Shown here: positions 9,646-18,463 of the stretch, piece after piece | Layout: every line of letters begins with the position of its first letter | How positions within the stretch are numbered: position 1 is the stretch's first letter | Source: Deltaproteobacteria bacterium | GTDB lineage: Bacteria; Desulfobacterota; Desulfobacteria; Desulfobacterales; GCA-2748835 | Length of the DNA stretch: 49,934 bases | NCBI GenBank assembly: GCA_002748835.1 | Contig: PDTL01000032.1 | Location: 1 to 49,934, forward strand | Direction: 5' to 3' | The notes under the pieces: model-generated | What the model was told of the DNA's origin: nothing | The model's input: only the letters and a program-made list of their open reading frames with translations | Databases searched by the model: none | Made by a program: the position numbers and the translations under genes

Positions 9646-9858
9646 TCAACCTTCCTCAGGCGCCTTACATTCCGGATCCCAGTCTGGGCAGTCTTTTGTT
9701 AAATCAGCTTCAAACGAGGCAAGGCATTCATGGCACTCCATTTCCACGTTGGGCACATCACCATATTTTTCTCTGATCTCTTCTTCGGTCATTACTGTCA
9801 GTTGGCTGCAACCGCACTGAGGGCAGCCTTTCTGAATGCGGTAACGTTTTTTTTTCAT
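9646..9858 (-). CDS. Small zinc-ribbon-like protein
   Basis: A 70-residue hypothetical protein. The start at 9858 is chosen because AAGGAGG lies 7-8 bases upstream; the longer frame to 9918 is unsupported. The basic N-terminus (MKKKRYRIQK) leads to CPQCGC at residues 12-17, followed by MECHEC with cysteines at 42 and 45, so two CxxC pairs could form a zinc ribbon. Two further cysteines (57 and 63) follow in an acidic tail. Such small rubredoxin- or ribbon-like proteins are common but mostly uncharacterised. The function is unknown. Confidence 0.7.
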   Translation of the reverse strand: MKKKRYRIQKGCPQCGCSQLTVMTEEEIREKYGDVPNVEMECHECLASFEADLTKDCPDWDPECKAPEEG

Positions 9859-10299
9859 CGTGAACCTCCTTGGGTTGATCGTCAGCTGTTGCGCGTATTT
9901 TGTTAGGTGTACTCTCAATTTAAGCAGGTTTCATGCCAGATTATCTGATGGCAAAGCAGGATAGACGAATTATGGTAACTAGTTAACTTTTTTGTTGAAT
10001 ATAGACGATGTATTAAACATCTCGGATGGATGCATGCCTGCGTCTGTCGCTATGTTGCTTGAAGCACGATACAGGTGTGTCTCATATTGACAGGTGTGTG
10101 ATCTTGATGTCTCTCCATTTCCTCAAGCTGATCATCGACAAGGTGGGTAGAGATCTGGGTTGTTGAAATATCCCGGTGTTCCTGCGCTCATTGCACCACA
10201 GGCAGATGTTATGCTATATTGATTAATTGTGTTCTTTCATATACATTTCTTCATCTGTCTACGCACGTTTGGGTTGCGTCTCTTTTAAAGGAAATTGAC
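9859..10299. other. Non-coding region containing a recombinase relic
   Basis: No intact gene is seen in these 441 bases. The right half contains a fragment of a tyrosine recombinase (separate entry). The last 30 bases hold the ribosome site of the amidase gene (AAAGGAAA at 10287-10294). The left part is AT-rich without recognised signals. Confidence 0.5.
10085..10197 (-). pseudogene. Tyrosine recombinase/integrase C-terminal fragment (relic)
   Basis: Minus-strand translation gives QEHRDISTTQISTHLVDDQL and a short acidic continuation. This matches the end of XerC/XerD or integron-type recombinases (consensus roughly LGHxxISTTxIYTHV). The catalytic tyrosine position reads Ser (TQIS-TH instead of T-x-IYTH), and a stop codon lies just before the fragment. 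The rest of the gene is absent. It therefore looks like a remnant of a former mobile element. Confidence 0.6.
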
Positions 10300-11790
10300 A
10301 TGTTTCAAGCCTATACACAGTATGACGCCCTGGGTCTGGCCGAACAGGTCCGCCTGGGAGAGACAACACCTGCGGAACTGCTCGAGACCGCCATTGACAG
10401 GGCTGTCCGCCTGAACCCAAAACTGAACGCCATTGTGCATACGTTTTTTGACCGGGCCCGGCAGCAGACCCATGTCCCGCTTCCGGACGGCCCGTTCACC
10501 GGGGTGCCCTTTGTTCTCAAAGATCTCCTGGATCACCTTGCCGGTGAACCGGTCTCCATGGGCAGCCGGGGGATCCGGTATGTGCCGGCGGAAAACAGTG
10601 AGCTTGTGAACCGCATCCTCGCCGCCGGCGTCATTCCCTTTGCCAAGACCAATACCCCGGAATTCGGGCTGACCATCACCACCGAACCCAAGGCATTCGG
10701 TCCGGCCCGCAATCCCTGGAATACACGGTACAGTACTGGCGGATCATCCGGCGGATCCGCCGCAGCGGTCGCGGCCCGCATCGTCCCCATGGCATCGGCC
10801 AACGACGGGGGCGGCTCCATTCGGTTCCCCGCTGCCTGCTGCGGTGTGTTTGGACTCAAACCCTCCCGGGGGCTGAATCCGACAGGTCCGGAAATGGGTG
10901 AAGGCTGGGAAGGAGCCATCGCCGGACACGTGATTTCCCTATCGGTCAGGGACAGCGCGGCCATGCTCGATGCCACCGCCGGGCCGGAGGTTGGCGGACC
11001 TTACCGGGTCAGCACGGCAGAGGGTTCGTATCGTGACGCCTGCCAGATCCCGCCACGGCAGCTGCGCATCGCCTATTCGGCAACCCCGCTTATTGATGCA
11101 ACCGTTTCTCCGGAAGCGATAAACGGATTAAAAGAAACAGCCCGGCTCCTTGAATCCTTAGGCCATCGTGTGGAAGAACAAACCCCGGCTATCGACACCC
11201 GCCGCTTCTGGCGGGACTTTATGACTGTGGTGTTCGGGCATACGGCGGCAGCTGCTGAAAAAGTGAAACGAGAATTCGGCAAAGCCGCTTACCGATTGCT
11301 CGAGCCAGCCACCCGCAATATGGCCATGATGGGCCGATCCCTGACCGCCTGTGACGTTGTGGAAGCCAAATCCGGCTGGCATGATGTGCAGCTAACGATG
11401 GGACGGTTTCTCACCACCTATGACGCTTTCCTCACCCCTACCCTGGTGGGACCGCCTGCTGAAATCGGCGTGATTCCGCCGTCTGAATTTGAAGAACGAC
11501 TGATGGCCGCAAGCAGTTATCTCCCGTGCGGACGCCTGCTCATGAAAAGCGGACTGGTCAGACAGCTTGCACGCCCGACCCTGGGACGCATGGGGTTTAC
11601 CGTGCTGGGCAACATCACCGGACTTCCCAGCATGTCCGTGCCCCTGCACTGGACCCAAGACGGTCTGCCGCTCGGCATGCTCTTTACCGGCCGCATGTGT
11701 GATGAGCGGACCCTGTTCCAGCTGGCCGGCCAGCTGGAACAGGCAAAGCCCTGGTTTGACAAGCGGCCGCCGGGGTTCGATGAAGGCTAA
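10300..11790 (+). CDS. Amidase (amidase-signature family)
   Basis: A 496-residue hydrolase of the amidase-signature family, which cleaves C-N bonds with a Ser-cisSer-Lys triad. The lysine is in GVPFVLKDL, and the glycine/serine segment reads STGGSSGGSAAAVAARIVP. The nucleophile region follows in ASANDGGGSIRFPAACCG, and all triad residues are present. The start at 10300 follows AAAGGAAA; the upstream in-frame codons lack support. It resembles broad-specificity or 6-aminohexanoate-cyclic-dimer-type amidases more than GatA, since no gatB or gatC is nearby. The substrate is unknown. It stands alone on the plus strand. Confidence 0.9.
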   Translation: MFQAYTQYDALGLAEQVRLGETTPAELLETAIDRAVRLNPKLNAIVHTFFDRARQQTHVPLPDGPFTGVPFVLKDLLDHLAGEPVSMGSRGIRYVPAENSELVNRILAAGVIPFAKTNTPEFGLTITTEPKAFGPARNPWNTRYSTGGSSGGSAAAVAARIVPMASANDGGGSIRFPAACCGVFGLKPSRGLNPTGPEMGEGWEGAIAGHVISLSVRDSAAMLDATAGPEVGGPYRVSTAEGSYRDACQIPPRQLRIAYSATPLIDATVSPEAINGLKETARLLESLGHRVEEQTPAIDTRRFWRDFMTVVFGHTAAAAEKVKREFGKAAYRLLEPATRNMAMMGRSLTACDVVEAKSGWHDVQLTMGRFLTTYDAFLTPTLVGPPAEIGVIPPSEFEERLMAASSYLPCGRLLMKSGLVRQLARPTLGRMGFTVLGNITGLPSMSVPLHWTQDGLPLGMLFTGRMCDERTLFQLAGQLEQAKPWFDKRPPGFDEG

Positions 11791-11951
11791 ATTTACCATC
11801 TATTGGGCTCTGGACATGACATCATTCGGGCAGGTGCCGGCGAGTGTGACGTGTAGAGGGGAAAATTGCCGCAGCGGCCGCTGTAAAGCGATAAAATGCA
11901 AACAACTCCGCTGCCGCCAACGTCTAACGATGACAGACAGCGGGTTTAGGC

Positions 11952-12908
11952 TTACAGGGTTTTCAAATAAGCCTCAAAGGCAGCAAGCGCAGGTTTGCCG
12001 TCTTGGGTGGTGACCCCGTCAAACCATTTTTTATAGACTTCCGGATGCAGCTTGACCCAGTCAAGCCCGGCCTGTCGGGGTTCCAGATCCTGATCGTTAT
12101 GCATCAGGGTCATGATCTCGTTCATCATGGAGATTGGAAAGGTATAGTTTTTCAGGAAGTTAGCGACATTGGGATGGGCTTTGTCAAATCCTTTGCGAAT
12201 ATTGGTGTAGACGGTTGCCTGACCGTTGTCTACACCAAAGGTATTTGCATCGCTTCCATCGAGATAGGCCATGTCGATAAGCTTGTTCATGTAATGGGGC
12301 GACCATCCGAGAAAAACAATCCACTTTTTTGCGCGGGCAAAAGACTGCACCTGGGCCAGCATGCCGGCTTCACTCGACGGAACCAGCTCGAATTTCCCCA
12401 AACCAAACAGGTTGGCATCAATCATCTTCTGGATCACCAGGTTGCCGTCATTGCCCTCTTCGATGCCGTAGATCTTGTAATCTAACTGTTCTCCAAATTT
12501 GGCAATATCCTTGAAGTGTTTCAGGCCGGCTTTCTTGACATAGGCGGGAACGGCAAGGGTGTACTGGGCGCCGGGCATGGAGGCCACATATTTTTCAACT
12601 GTCCCTTTTTTAAAATAGGGATCCGCAATCGAGGCCATAGACGGCATCCAGTTGCCGAGAAAAACATCCGCATTGTCGCTGTCAAGGGCCTTGTACACGA
12701 TGGGAACCGACACCATGGTGTTGGAGGCGTCATATCCCAGGCTCTTTAGAATCTGGACACCAAGCTCGGTTTTAACGGTGACGCCGGTCCAGCTGAGGCT
12801 GACAAACCGAATGGTATCTGCCAGGGCGACCCCGGTGGTGAAGAGCAGCATCAAGGCGATGACCATCAGGTGTTTCAGTGCGTTCCGTCCTGGGTGCGCA
12901 ACTAACAT
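11952..12908 (-). CDS. Choline/glycine betaine ABC transporter, periplasmic binding protein (ChoX/ProX-like)
   Basis: A 318-residue OpuAC-type binding protein. The start at 12908 follows AAAGGAGA and gives a signal peptide with hydrophobic core LMVIALMLLFTTG, cleaved after ALA. The mature protein opens TIRFVSLSWTGVTVKTE and has DADVFLGNWMPSM and FLGWSPHYMN, aromatic-rich motifs that build the cage for quaternary ammonium groups. The match is closest to choline-specific ChoX proteins. No permease or ATPase is in the window, so those must be elsewhere. Its position directly downstream of betA-betB supports choline as ligand. Confidence 0.88.
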   Translation of the reverse strand: MLVAHPGRNALKHLMVIALMLLFTTGVALADTIRFVSLSWTGVTVKTELGVQILKSLGYDASNTMVSVPIVYKALDSDNADVFLGNWMPSMASIADPYFKKGTVEKYVASMPGAQYTLAVPAYVKKAGLKHFKDIAKFGEQLDYKIYGIEEGNDGNLVIQKMIDANLFGLGKFELVPSSEAGMLAQVQSFARAKKWIVFLGWSPHYMNKLIDMAYLDGSDANTFGVDNGQATVYTNIRKGFDKAHPNVANFLKNYTFPISMMNEIMTLMHNDQDLEPRQAGLDWVKLHPEVYKKWFDGVTTQDGKPALAAFEAYLKTL

Positions 12909-12930
12909 AATCTCTCCTTTGGTTGGGTTA

Positions 12931-14403
12931 TCAGGAAAACCACCCCAGTTTTTCGGGTTTGTGGTTTTGGAATACGTGTTTGACCTCCGTGTATTCTTCA
13001 TAGCCGATTTTCCCCAGCTCACGGCCAAAGCCTGACTGTTTGTATCCGCCCCACGGGGCCTGGGTAAAATAGACATTGAAATCATTGATCCAGACCGTGC
13101 CAAACTGAAGGGCGCGGGAGACCCGCTGCATCCGGTCGGCATCCCGGGTCCAGAAACCCGCGGACAGCCCGTAAATGGTGTCATTGGCTTTTGAAACCGC
13201 TTCTGCTTCGGTCTCAAAGGTCTCGATGGTGATCACCGGTCCAAACACTTCTTCCTGGACAATGCGCATGGCTGCCGTGCAGTGATCAAACAAGGTGGGC
13301 AGATAGAAAAAACCGTCTTTCAGCGCCGGATCTTCCGGCCGTTTTCCGCCGCACAGCAGCGTGGCCCCCTCTTCAATGGCAATCGCCACATACCGCTCGA
13401 TCTTTTTCAGGTGATCTGCTGAAATGACCGGCCCCATGCGCGTTGCTGGGTCAAATCCGCTGCCCAGGGTAACCCGCTCCATTTTTTCCTTGAGGGACTT
13501 GACAAAGGGCTCCGCAATGGACTGATGCACGAGAATCCGGGTACCGGCCGAACAAATCTGGCCCGCATGGAAAAAGACGCCGTTCATGGCCGCATCCACG
13601 GCCAGGTCCAGATCCGCGTCCGCAAAGAAAATATGGGGATTTTTCCCGCCCAGCTCCAGGGCCACCTTTTTCACATTGGCGGTGGCTGCCCGCATGATGG
13701 TCTTGCCGGTCTCGATGCCGCCGGTGAACGAAATCAGATCCACATCCGTGTTTTCGGAAAGCTCGGCCCCCACCGCAGCCCCCGGCCCCAGAACCAGATT
13801 CACCACACCCGCCGGATATCCGGCTTTTTCCGCCAGTTCGGTCACCCGGATGGTGGTCAGGGGCGTGATTTCACTGGGCTTCATGACAAGGGTACAGCCG
13901 GCAGCCAGGGCCGGCGCCATTTTCCAGGCAGCCTGGAGAAGCGGATAATTCCACGGTGAAATCTGACCGCAGACCCCCACCGGCTCCCGGACCACGATAC
14001 TGGTGCTGTCCGGGATGGGGGCATCAATGATCTCACCGCCGTCCTTGTCGCACAATCCAGCGTAATATTTAAAAATACCAGCGATATCATCCATATCCCA
14101 CCGGCTTTCCTCAAGGGTCTTACCAGTGTTCAGGGTTTCCAGATATGCCAGATGCTCGCGGTCTTCGGCAATCAGGGTGCTGAGTCGATAGAGATAATCC
14201 GCCCGTTCAGCGGCGGTGGATTGCGCCCAGGGACCGGTATCAAAGGCAGCTCGCGCGGCCCGGATGGCGGCTATGGCGTCTGTTCGGTCCCCTTCGGCCA
14301 CGGTTGCGATCACGGACTGGTCAAAGGGATTGATGATCTCCCGCACGGCACCGGACCCAGCCGGCACCCATTTTCCGTCAATATACATCTGCCGGATATC
14401 CAT
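12931..14403 (-). CDS. betB: Betaine aldehyde dehydrogenase BetB
   Basis: A 490-residue NAD(P)-dependent aldehyde dehydrogenase that oxidises betaine aldehyde to glycine betaine, an osmoprotectant. The NAD-binding segment SFTGGIETGK, the catalytic-glutamate motif LELGGKNPHI and the active cysteine in HAGQICSAGTRI are all present. The assignment to betaine aldehyde rests mainly on linkage to betA and a choline-binding protein. The start at 14403 is preceded by GGAG and lies inside the betA 3' end (overlap about 26 bases), indicating coupled translation. Confidence 0.92.
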   Translation of the reverse strand: MDIRQMYIDGKWVPAGSGAVREIINPFDQSVIATVAEGDRTDAIAAIRAARAAFDTGPWAQSTAAERADYLYRLSTLIAEDREHLAYLETLNTGKTLEESRWDMDDIAGIFKYYAGLCDKDGGEIIDAPIPDSTSIVVREPVGVCGQISPWNYPLLQAAWKMAPALAAGCTLVMKPSEITPLTTIRVTELAEKAGYPAGVVNLVLGPGAAVGAELSENTDVDLISFTGGIETGKTIMRAATANVKKVALELGGKNPHIFFADADLDLAVDAAMNGVFFHAGQICSAGTRILVHQSIAEPFVKSLKEKMERVTLGSGFDPATRMGPVISADHLKKIERYVAIAIEEGATLLCGGKRPEDPALKDGFFYLPTLFDHCTAAMRIVQEEVFGPVITIETFETEAEAVSKANDTIYGLSAGFWTRDADRMQRVSRALQFGTVWINDFNVYFTQAPWGGYKQSGFGRELGKIGYEEYTEVKHVFQNHKPEKLGWFS

Positions 14404-16057
14404 ATGCGTCTCCGCCTTTATCATGGGTGTAAAAAGGAACTTCCGCCACTGCTTCGGGCGTATTGCCGAGAATCATGTCCGCGGCTTTTTCCGCAATCAT
14501 CATCACCGGCGCATAAATGTTGCCGTTGGTGATGGCGGGCATGATGGAGGCGTCCACCACGCGCAGGTTCTGGATCCCGTGAACCTTCAGCTCCGGATCC
14601 ACCACTGCCATGGCATCGGTGCCCATCTTGCAGGTACAGCTGGGGTGATAGGCGCTTTCCCCTTCTCTGGCCACAAAGTCGAGGATTTCTTCATCGCTCT
14701 GGGCGTCCTCTCCTGGTGCCAGTTCCTTGCCGCGCAGGTCATCAAAGGCCGGCTGGCTGATGATCTTGCGCGAACAATGGATTGCTTCCACCCATTCCTT
14801 GCGCTCCTGGGGGGTAGACAGATAATTGAAAAAGATCTCCGGATACACCGTAGGATCGGCGGAGGTGATTTTCACATGACCCCGCACATCCGTATTCATG
14901 GGCCCCACATGAAGCTGGAATCCGTGCCCTTCATTAGGCGCGGATCCGTCGTAGCGGATGGCAAGCGGGAGAAAGTGAAACTGCAGGTTCGGATAGGCCA
15001 CCGTATCGTTGCCGCGAATGAATCCGCCGGCCTCAAAGTGGTTGGAAGCCCCGACCCCTTTGTTCCCAAAGAGCCAGTCAAATCCAATCTTTGGCTGGTT
15101 CCACCATTTGAGGGACGGATACAGGCTCACCGGTTTTTTGCAGGCATACTGAACATAGAGTTCCAGGTGATCCTGAAGGTTTTCGCCCACGCCGGGAAGG
15201 TCGGCTGTGACAGGGATACCCAGCTGGGTGAGGGCGTCACCGTTTCCGATACCGGACAGCTGGAGCAGCTGGGGCGAATTGATGGCCCCCCCGCAGGAGA
15301 TGATCTGGCCGCCATAGGCCTTATACGATTTTTTTCCGATGGTATACGCCACCCCGATGGCGGTCGTGCCGGAGAACAGGATTTGCGTGGTCAAGGCCCG
15401 GCATTTCACGGTGAGGTTGCGCCGGTTCTTGACCGGATGCACATAGGCCCGCGCCGCGTTCCAGCGGCGGCCCCGGTAAATCGTGCCGTCAAAACGGCCG
15501 AACCCTTCCTGCTGATACCCGTTGACATCACTAGTCAGCGGATAACCCGCCTCCTGTGCCGCCTTGAAAAAAGCATCAAAAAGCGGGTTGTCACATTTGG
15601 GCGTGGTGAGATAGATCGGGCCACTCGAACCATGGTAGGCATCGGCCCCTTTCATCCGGGTTTCAAACTTTCTGAAATACGGCAGGCAATGGGCATATCC
15701 CCAGTTTTCCAGACCGTCGTTGGCAGCCCATTTTTCATAATCCATGGCATTGCCGCGGATATAGATCATTCCGTTAATGCAGCTGGATCCCCCAAGGACT
15801 TTCCCCCGGGGCTGATAGATACGGCGATTGTGCATATGCGGTTCGGGCTCGGACTCATACCACCAGTTGTAGGTTTTTCCTGCCAGCGGATAGGTCAGGG
15901 CCGCCGGCATATGGATTCTGAAATCAAACCGGAAATCCGGCAGACCGGCTTCCAGCACCAGCACACGGTTTTCAGGATTGGCACTCAGCCGGTTTGCCAG
16001 CACACTGCCGGCAGACCCGCCGCCGACAATAATATAATCGTATGTTTTTTTCGCCAT
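14378..16057 (-). CDS. betA: Choline dehydrogenase BetA (GMC oxidoreductase)
   Basis: A 559-residue FAD-dependent GMC oxidoreductase that oxidises choline to betaine aldehyde. It has the N-terminal dinucleotide fold YIIVGGGSAGSVLANRL, the GMC signature 1 GKVLGGSSCINGMIYIRG, signature 2 GGAINSPQLLQLSGIG, and the C-terminal YHPSCTCKMG segment with the active-site histidine. Length matches BetA. GAGAG precedes the start. An unusually long antisense reading frame lies opposite this gene but is not considered coding. It is the first structural gene of the bet-choX group and is followed by betB. Confidence 0.93.
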   Translation of the reverse strand: MAKKTYDYIIVGGGSAGSVLANRLSANPENRVLVLEAGLPDFRFDFRIHMPAALTYPLAGKTYNWWYESEPEPHMHNRRIYQPRGKVLGGSSCINGMIYIRGNAMDYEKWAANDGLENWGYAHCLPYFRKFETRMKGADAYHGSSGPIYLTTPKCDNPLFDAFFKAAQEAGYPLTSDVNGYQQEGFGRFDGTIYRGRRWNAARAYVHPVKNRRNLTVKCRALTTQILFSGTTAIGVAYTIGKKSYKAYGGQIISCGGAINSPQLLQLSGIGNGDALTQLGIPVTADLPGVGENLQDHLELYVQYACKKPVSLYPSLKWWNQPKIGFDWLFGNKGVGASNHFEAGGFIRGNDTVAYPNLQFHFLPLAIRYDGSAPNEGHGFQLHVGPMNTDVRGHVKITSADPTVYPEIFFNYLSTPQERKEWVEAIHCSRKIISQPAFDDLRGKELAPGEDAQSDEEILDFVAREGESAYHPSCTCKMGTDAMAVVDPELKVHGIQNLRVVDASIMPAITNGNIYAPVMMIAEKAADMILGNTPEAVAEVPFYTHDKGGDAYGYPADVY

Positions 16058-16071
16058 GGCCGTCTCTCTTT

Positions 16072-16842
16072 CTATGCGTCGGTTCCGGCTGCATCCGCAG
16101 CCAGGGCAGTTGTTTGTTTTTTTTCGTCAATACACCGTTGCAGGAGCACATAGTGATAACCGATACACGACAATGCTTTCAGGGGTTCATTATTCCGTAT
16201 TTCAACTGCCGTATCCCGCCAGTTGGAGATGGTTTTTTCCCGAAATTCCGGATCTTCGTACAGGGCATAGTCATGGGAGCTGAAACCCAGCTGCATGGCC
16301 CGCATAATAAATTCAAACAAGGGGTTATGCGTCATTTTCGCAAACTGGATATTCAGATTTCGATCCATCTCCCCCAGGGTGGCCTGATCCACATCCTTGG
16401 CGCCCAATGCTGTCTCAAATGCCTCGGCGGCGGTGACCAGGGCGTCTTTTTCCCCTTGTGTGGCACGGCTGATCGCAAGTTGTGCAATGGTCCGGTCAAG
16501 GGATTCCCGGAATTCGATCAGGCGGGAGGGATCAACAGGATTCTGCTTCAAGAAAAGCGAGAGGGATTCACTGACCAGGGCCACATCCATCTGCTTGACA
16601 AAGGCCCCGCCCCGGGTTCCTTTCCGGGTTTCAATGAGACCTTTTTGCTTTAATGACTTGAGCGCTTCCCTTATCACCCCCCGGCCGGTCTGGAACTGGG
16701 CCTGAAGTTCCCGTTCACTGGGAAGGCTTTCGCCGGGCTGAATCCGGCCGTCAAGAATCGCCGCTTCGATCTGAAGCGCCACATCTTCACCGGCCCGTCC
16801 CACTTGAGCAGGCATAAAGACTATTTTTCCATTGTTTACCAT
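16072..16842 (-). CDS. FadR-subfamily GntR transcriptional regulator of the bet genes
   Basis: A 256-residue regulator with an N-terminal winged helix-turn-helix (residues about 28-85: SLPSERELQAQF, GVIREALKSLKQKGLIETRK) and a C-terminal all-helical FCD ligand-binding domain. The FCD domain has metal-site-like residues near FRESLDRTI and HNPLFEFI. It ends 14 bases before betA. The usual regulator of bet genes is the TetR-type BetI, so a FadR-type protein here is a substitution. Two perfect TGGTNNNACCA palindromes in its own upstream region suggest autoregulation and control of the whole bet transcript. The effector may be choline, betaine aldehyde or another acid; this is unknown. Confidence 0.87.
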   Translation of the reverse strand: MVNNGKIVFMPAQVGRAGEDVALQIEAAILDGRIQPGESLPSERELQAQFQTGRGVIREALKSLKQKGLIETRKGTRGGAFVKQMDVALVSESLSLFLKQNPVDPSRLIEFRESLDRTIAQLAISRATQGEKDALVTAAEAFETALGAKDVDQATLGEMDRNLNIQFAKMTHNPLFEFIMRAMQLGFSSHDYALYEDPEFREKTISNWRDTAVEIRNNEPLKALSCIGYHYVLLQRCIDEKKQTTALAADAAGTDA

Positions 16843-16860
16843 ATGCTATCCATCAGATAA

Positions 16861-16871
16861 TGGTATGACCA
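16861..16871 (-). promoter_or_regulatory. FadR-type operator 1 (TGGTATGACCA)
   Basis: A perfect TGGT-N3-ACCA palindrome 18 bases upstream of the regulator start. The FadR/GntR family is known to bind TNGTNNNACNA-type sites. Its position suits repression of the regulator-betAB transcript. Confidence 0.6.
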
Positions 16872-16945
16872 TAAAGGCGTTAAATACATCAAAAATGGTG
16901 TAACTATAAAAAATATAGCTTCAAACAAAAAAATAACACGTTTTT

Positions 16946-16956
16946 TGGTAGTACCA
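16946..16956 (-). promoter_or_regulatory. FadR-type operator 2 (TGGTAGTACCA)
   Basis: A second perfect TGGT-N3-ACCA palindrome, starting 85 bases from the first. A degenerate copy, TGGTGTAACTA, lies between them at 16896-16906. Multiple spaced sites would allow cooperative binding or looping. Confidence 0.6.
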
Positions 16957-17173
16957 TTACAACAAATAATCGGAATTGTCAAGTCAGCATCTATAAAAAA
17001 TAGATAGAACGCAATAAAATAACGGGATCAATAATCCACTATAGAATATCTGTCTGAAGGGGAAAAATCAAAGCGGGATGTGCCGTAGCAAGACGAAACG
17101 CCTTTATGATCCAGCTGTTAATGGCGGATCTGTTCAGACAACGCGACAGCCCATTCGTCAGCTATCTAAAACA

Positions 17174-17929
17174 TTACGAGGAAGGAACGCGTGTCGTATG
17201 ACTGGGCTTGATACTCACAAAAGGAACACACCAATAGTAACTAAACATCTGGGGAGAAGCGGAACGGACAGCAGCAGCGACCCGTTTGCCAGGCTCAGGC
17301 CGCCATTGGGAAAACCGCCACGTTGGGTCGGCCCGGCCGGTGTCCCGGAAATCAATTTGAATATCCGGCTCGCCCACAGTAAAGGAAAAGCTGTCCAGCG
17401 GAATGGACAATCCCTTTCCAACGGCCTTGATATAGGCCTCTTTCAGGGTCCAGATATCAAAAAACAGTTTTCTTTTTTCAGGGCCGTTGACCGTGGATAA
17501 CCGTTCGACTTCGGATGCAGAGAAAAAATGATCGGCAATGGAAAGGTCTGTACAGCGATCCACCGATTCCACATCCACACCCACGGCAGCATTCCGGCAC
17601 AGGGCACAGGCAACCGCCACATGGCTGTGGGAAAGGTTGAAATGAATATCCGGCAAGTCAGTGAGAAAGGGTTTGCCATATTCGTTTTTTGAAAAACGCA
17701 GTGAGTGCGGCTGTTTTCCGGTCAGTTGAGAGATCAGATATCGCACCAAGGCCCATCCCACCAGACTCAGGTGGCGATCCGTCGGTTTCACATACCGGTC
17801 AACCTTCTGAATTTCTTCGGGGGAAAGGCAGGCCCTGTACTGCTGTAAAAGAGAAGGATCTGTTATCCGGTCTGCCCGGGTGTAGCATACATGAACATGA
17901 CCGGCATCTTTAAAGAGTAAATTTATCAT
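17174..17929 (-). CDS. 4'-phosphopantetheinyl transferase (Sfp/EntD type)
   Basis: A 251-residue enzyme that transfers phosphopantetheine from coenzyme A to a serine of carrier proteins, usually in siderophore, polyketide or lipid assembly lines. The Sfp signature is clear: FNLSHSH near residue 97, AVGVDVES with Mg2+-binding Asp119 and Glu121, and WTLKEAYIKAVGKGL at residues 160-174. Length is typical for the Sfp class. No synthetase genes are in the window. It is placed downstream of a TonB receptor and a PchR-type regulator, a siderophore-like context. The last ~30 residues (after RVAAAVRSASP) extend past the conserved core. Confidence 0.9.
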   Translation of the reverse strand: MINLLFKDAGHVHVCYTRADRITDPSLLQQYRACLSPEEIQKVDRYVKPTDRHLSLVGWALVRYLISQLTGKQPHSLRFSKNEYGKPFLTDLPDIHFNLSHSHVAVACALCRNAAVGVDVESVDRCTDLSIADHFFSASEVERLSTVNGPEKRKLFFDIWTLKEAYIKAVGKGLSIPLDSFSFTVGEPDIQIDFRDTGRADPTWRFSQWRPEPGKRVAAAVRSASPQMFSYYWCVPFVSIKPSHTTRVPSS

Positions 17930-17947
17930 AACTGTGGACTGCTGTTT

Positions 17948-18181
17948 TCAGGTGCCCCCCAGTTGATGGGCATCCATCCCCACCTGCACCCGGTCATCCT
18001 GGTATTCCCTGAAATAGAGCACCTCCACATCTGCATCTGCATGATGATTGTAATGACACAGTCTCAACCCGATTTCCGGTTTATGACCGGGGGCTGCGGT
18101 TTTCACCGACAGCCCACTTTCACCCAGTTGGCGTTGAAACGCAGTATACCAGGGAGTTTCAGAAGAAGGAAGCGAAACCAC
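17948..18181 (-). pseudogene. Possible C-terminal piece of a frameshifted hypothetical protein
   Basis: A 77-codon frame starting at a GTG and ending 18 bases before the phosphopantetheinyl transferase start. Its composition is protein-like (an amphipathic start, then Tyr/His/Asp-rich sequence including LCHYNHHADADVEVLYFREY). It has no good ribosome site, and the frame before it closes directly after a transmembrane-like segment in another frame (18165-18240). Either this is a small unrecognised gene or it is the 3' part of a decayed gene. Confidence 0.3.
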
Positions 18182-18368
18182 AGCCGATCAGGGCAGCAAA
18201 GAGAAGGATACTCAATGCCAGCTGGACGACTGCCAGGCTGCCTGCGCCATCCAGACGCCCTCTTGATTGGCGCTGCGGCTGCCCTGGGCAATACGGATGG
18301 CCTCTGTATCCAGGCTGTTGGTGCCACGCGTAATCCGGGGCGGTGGAATCGTCAGAGGAGAAAGAACA

Positions 18369-18415
18369 ACGCCGACAAGGGATCACCTTTTAGAAAAAGG
18401 TGTTGCCGGCGTTGT
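18369..18415 (-). terminator. Hairpin downstream of the TonB receptor gene
   Basis: A nested inverted repeat: outer arms AACGCCG/CGGCGTT, and inner arms CACCTTTT (near 18384-18391) and AAAAGGTG. It lies about 50 bases after the stop of the receptor gene. A U-tract is not evident after the outer stem, so termination is likely but not certain. Confidence 0.5.
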
Positions 18416-18463
18416 CCCGGCTGGACGGATGCTGCCGCAGCTCACGTGCAAGGAAAGATTTTC

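Larger units (their letters stand above)
16843..17173. other. Regulatory intergenic region upstream of the bet regulator
   Basis: The 331 bases hold two perfect and one imperfect FadR-type palindromes (16861, 16946, and TGGTGTAACTA at 16896) within AT-rich sequence that probably includes the bet promoter. The rest, toward 17173, is the downstream region of the phosphopantetheinyl transferase gene. No terminator hairpin with U-tract and no coding sequence could be seen. Confidence 0.5.
17930..18463. other. Probable decayed coding stretch between PPTase and TonB receptor genes
   Basis: No single frame is open across these 534 bases. Three minus-strand frames each hold a protein-like piece. One begins around 18355 and reads RGTNSLDTEAIRIAQGSRSA before a stop near 18207. 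Another holds a hydrophobic segment, LALSILLFAALIGCG, ending in a lipobox-like LIGC. A third opens from a GTG at 18181 and ends 18 bases before the PPTase start. They could be parts of one frameshifted membrane or lipoprotein gene. No family is recognised. Confidence 0.35.

Noticed and set aside
14216..16153. A 645-codon open frame on the plus strand opposite betA and the betB start
   Set aside because: It lies entirely antisense to clearly conserved genes, its translation has no recognisable domain, and no ribosome site precedes it. It is a codon-bias shadow of the GC-rich betA gene.
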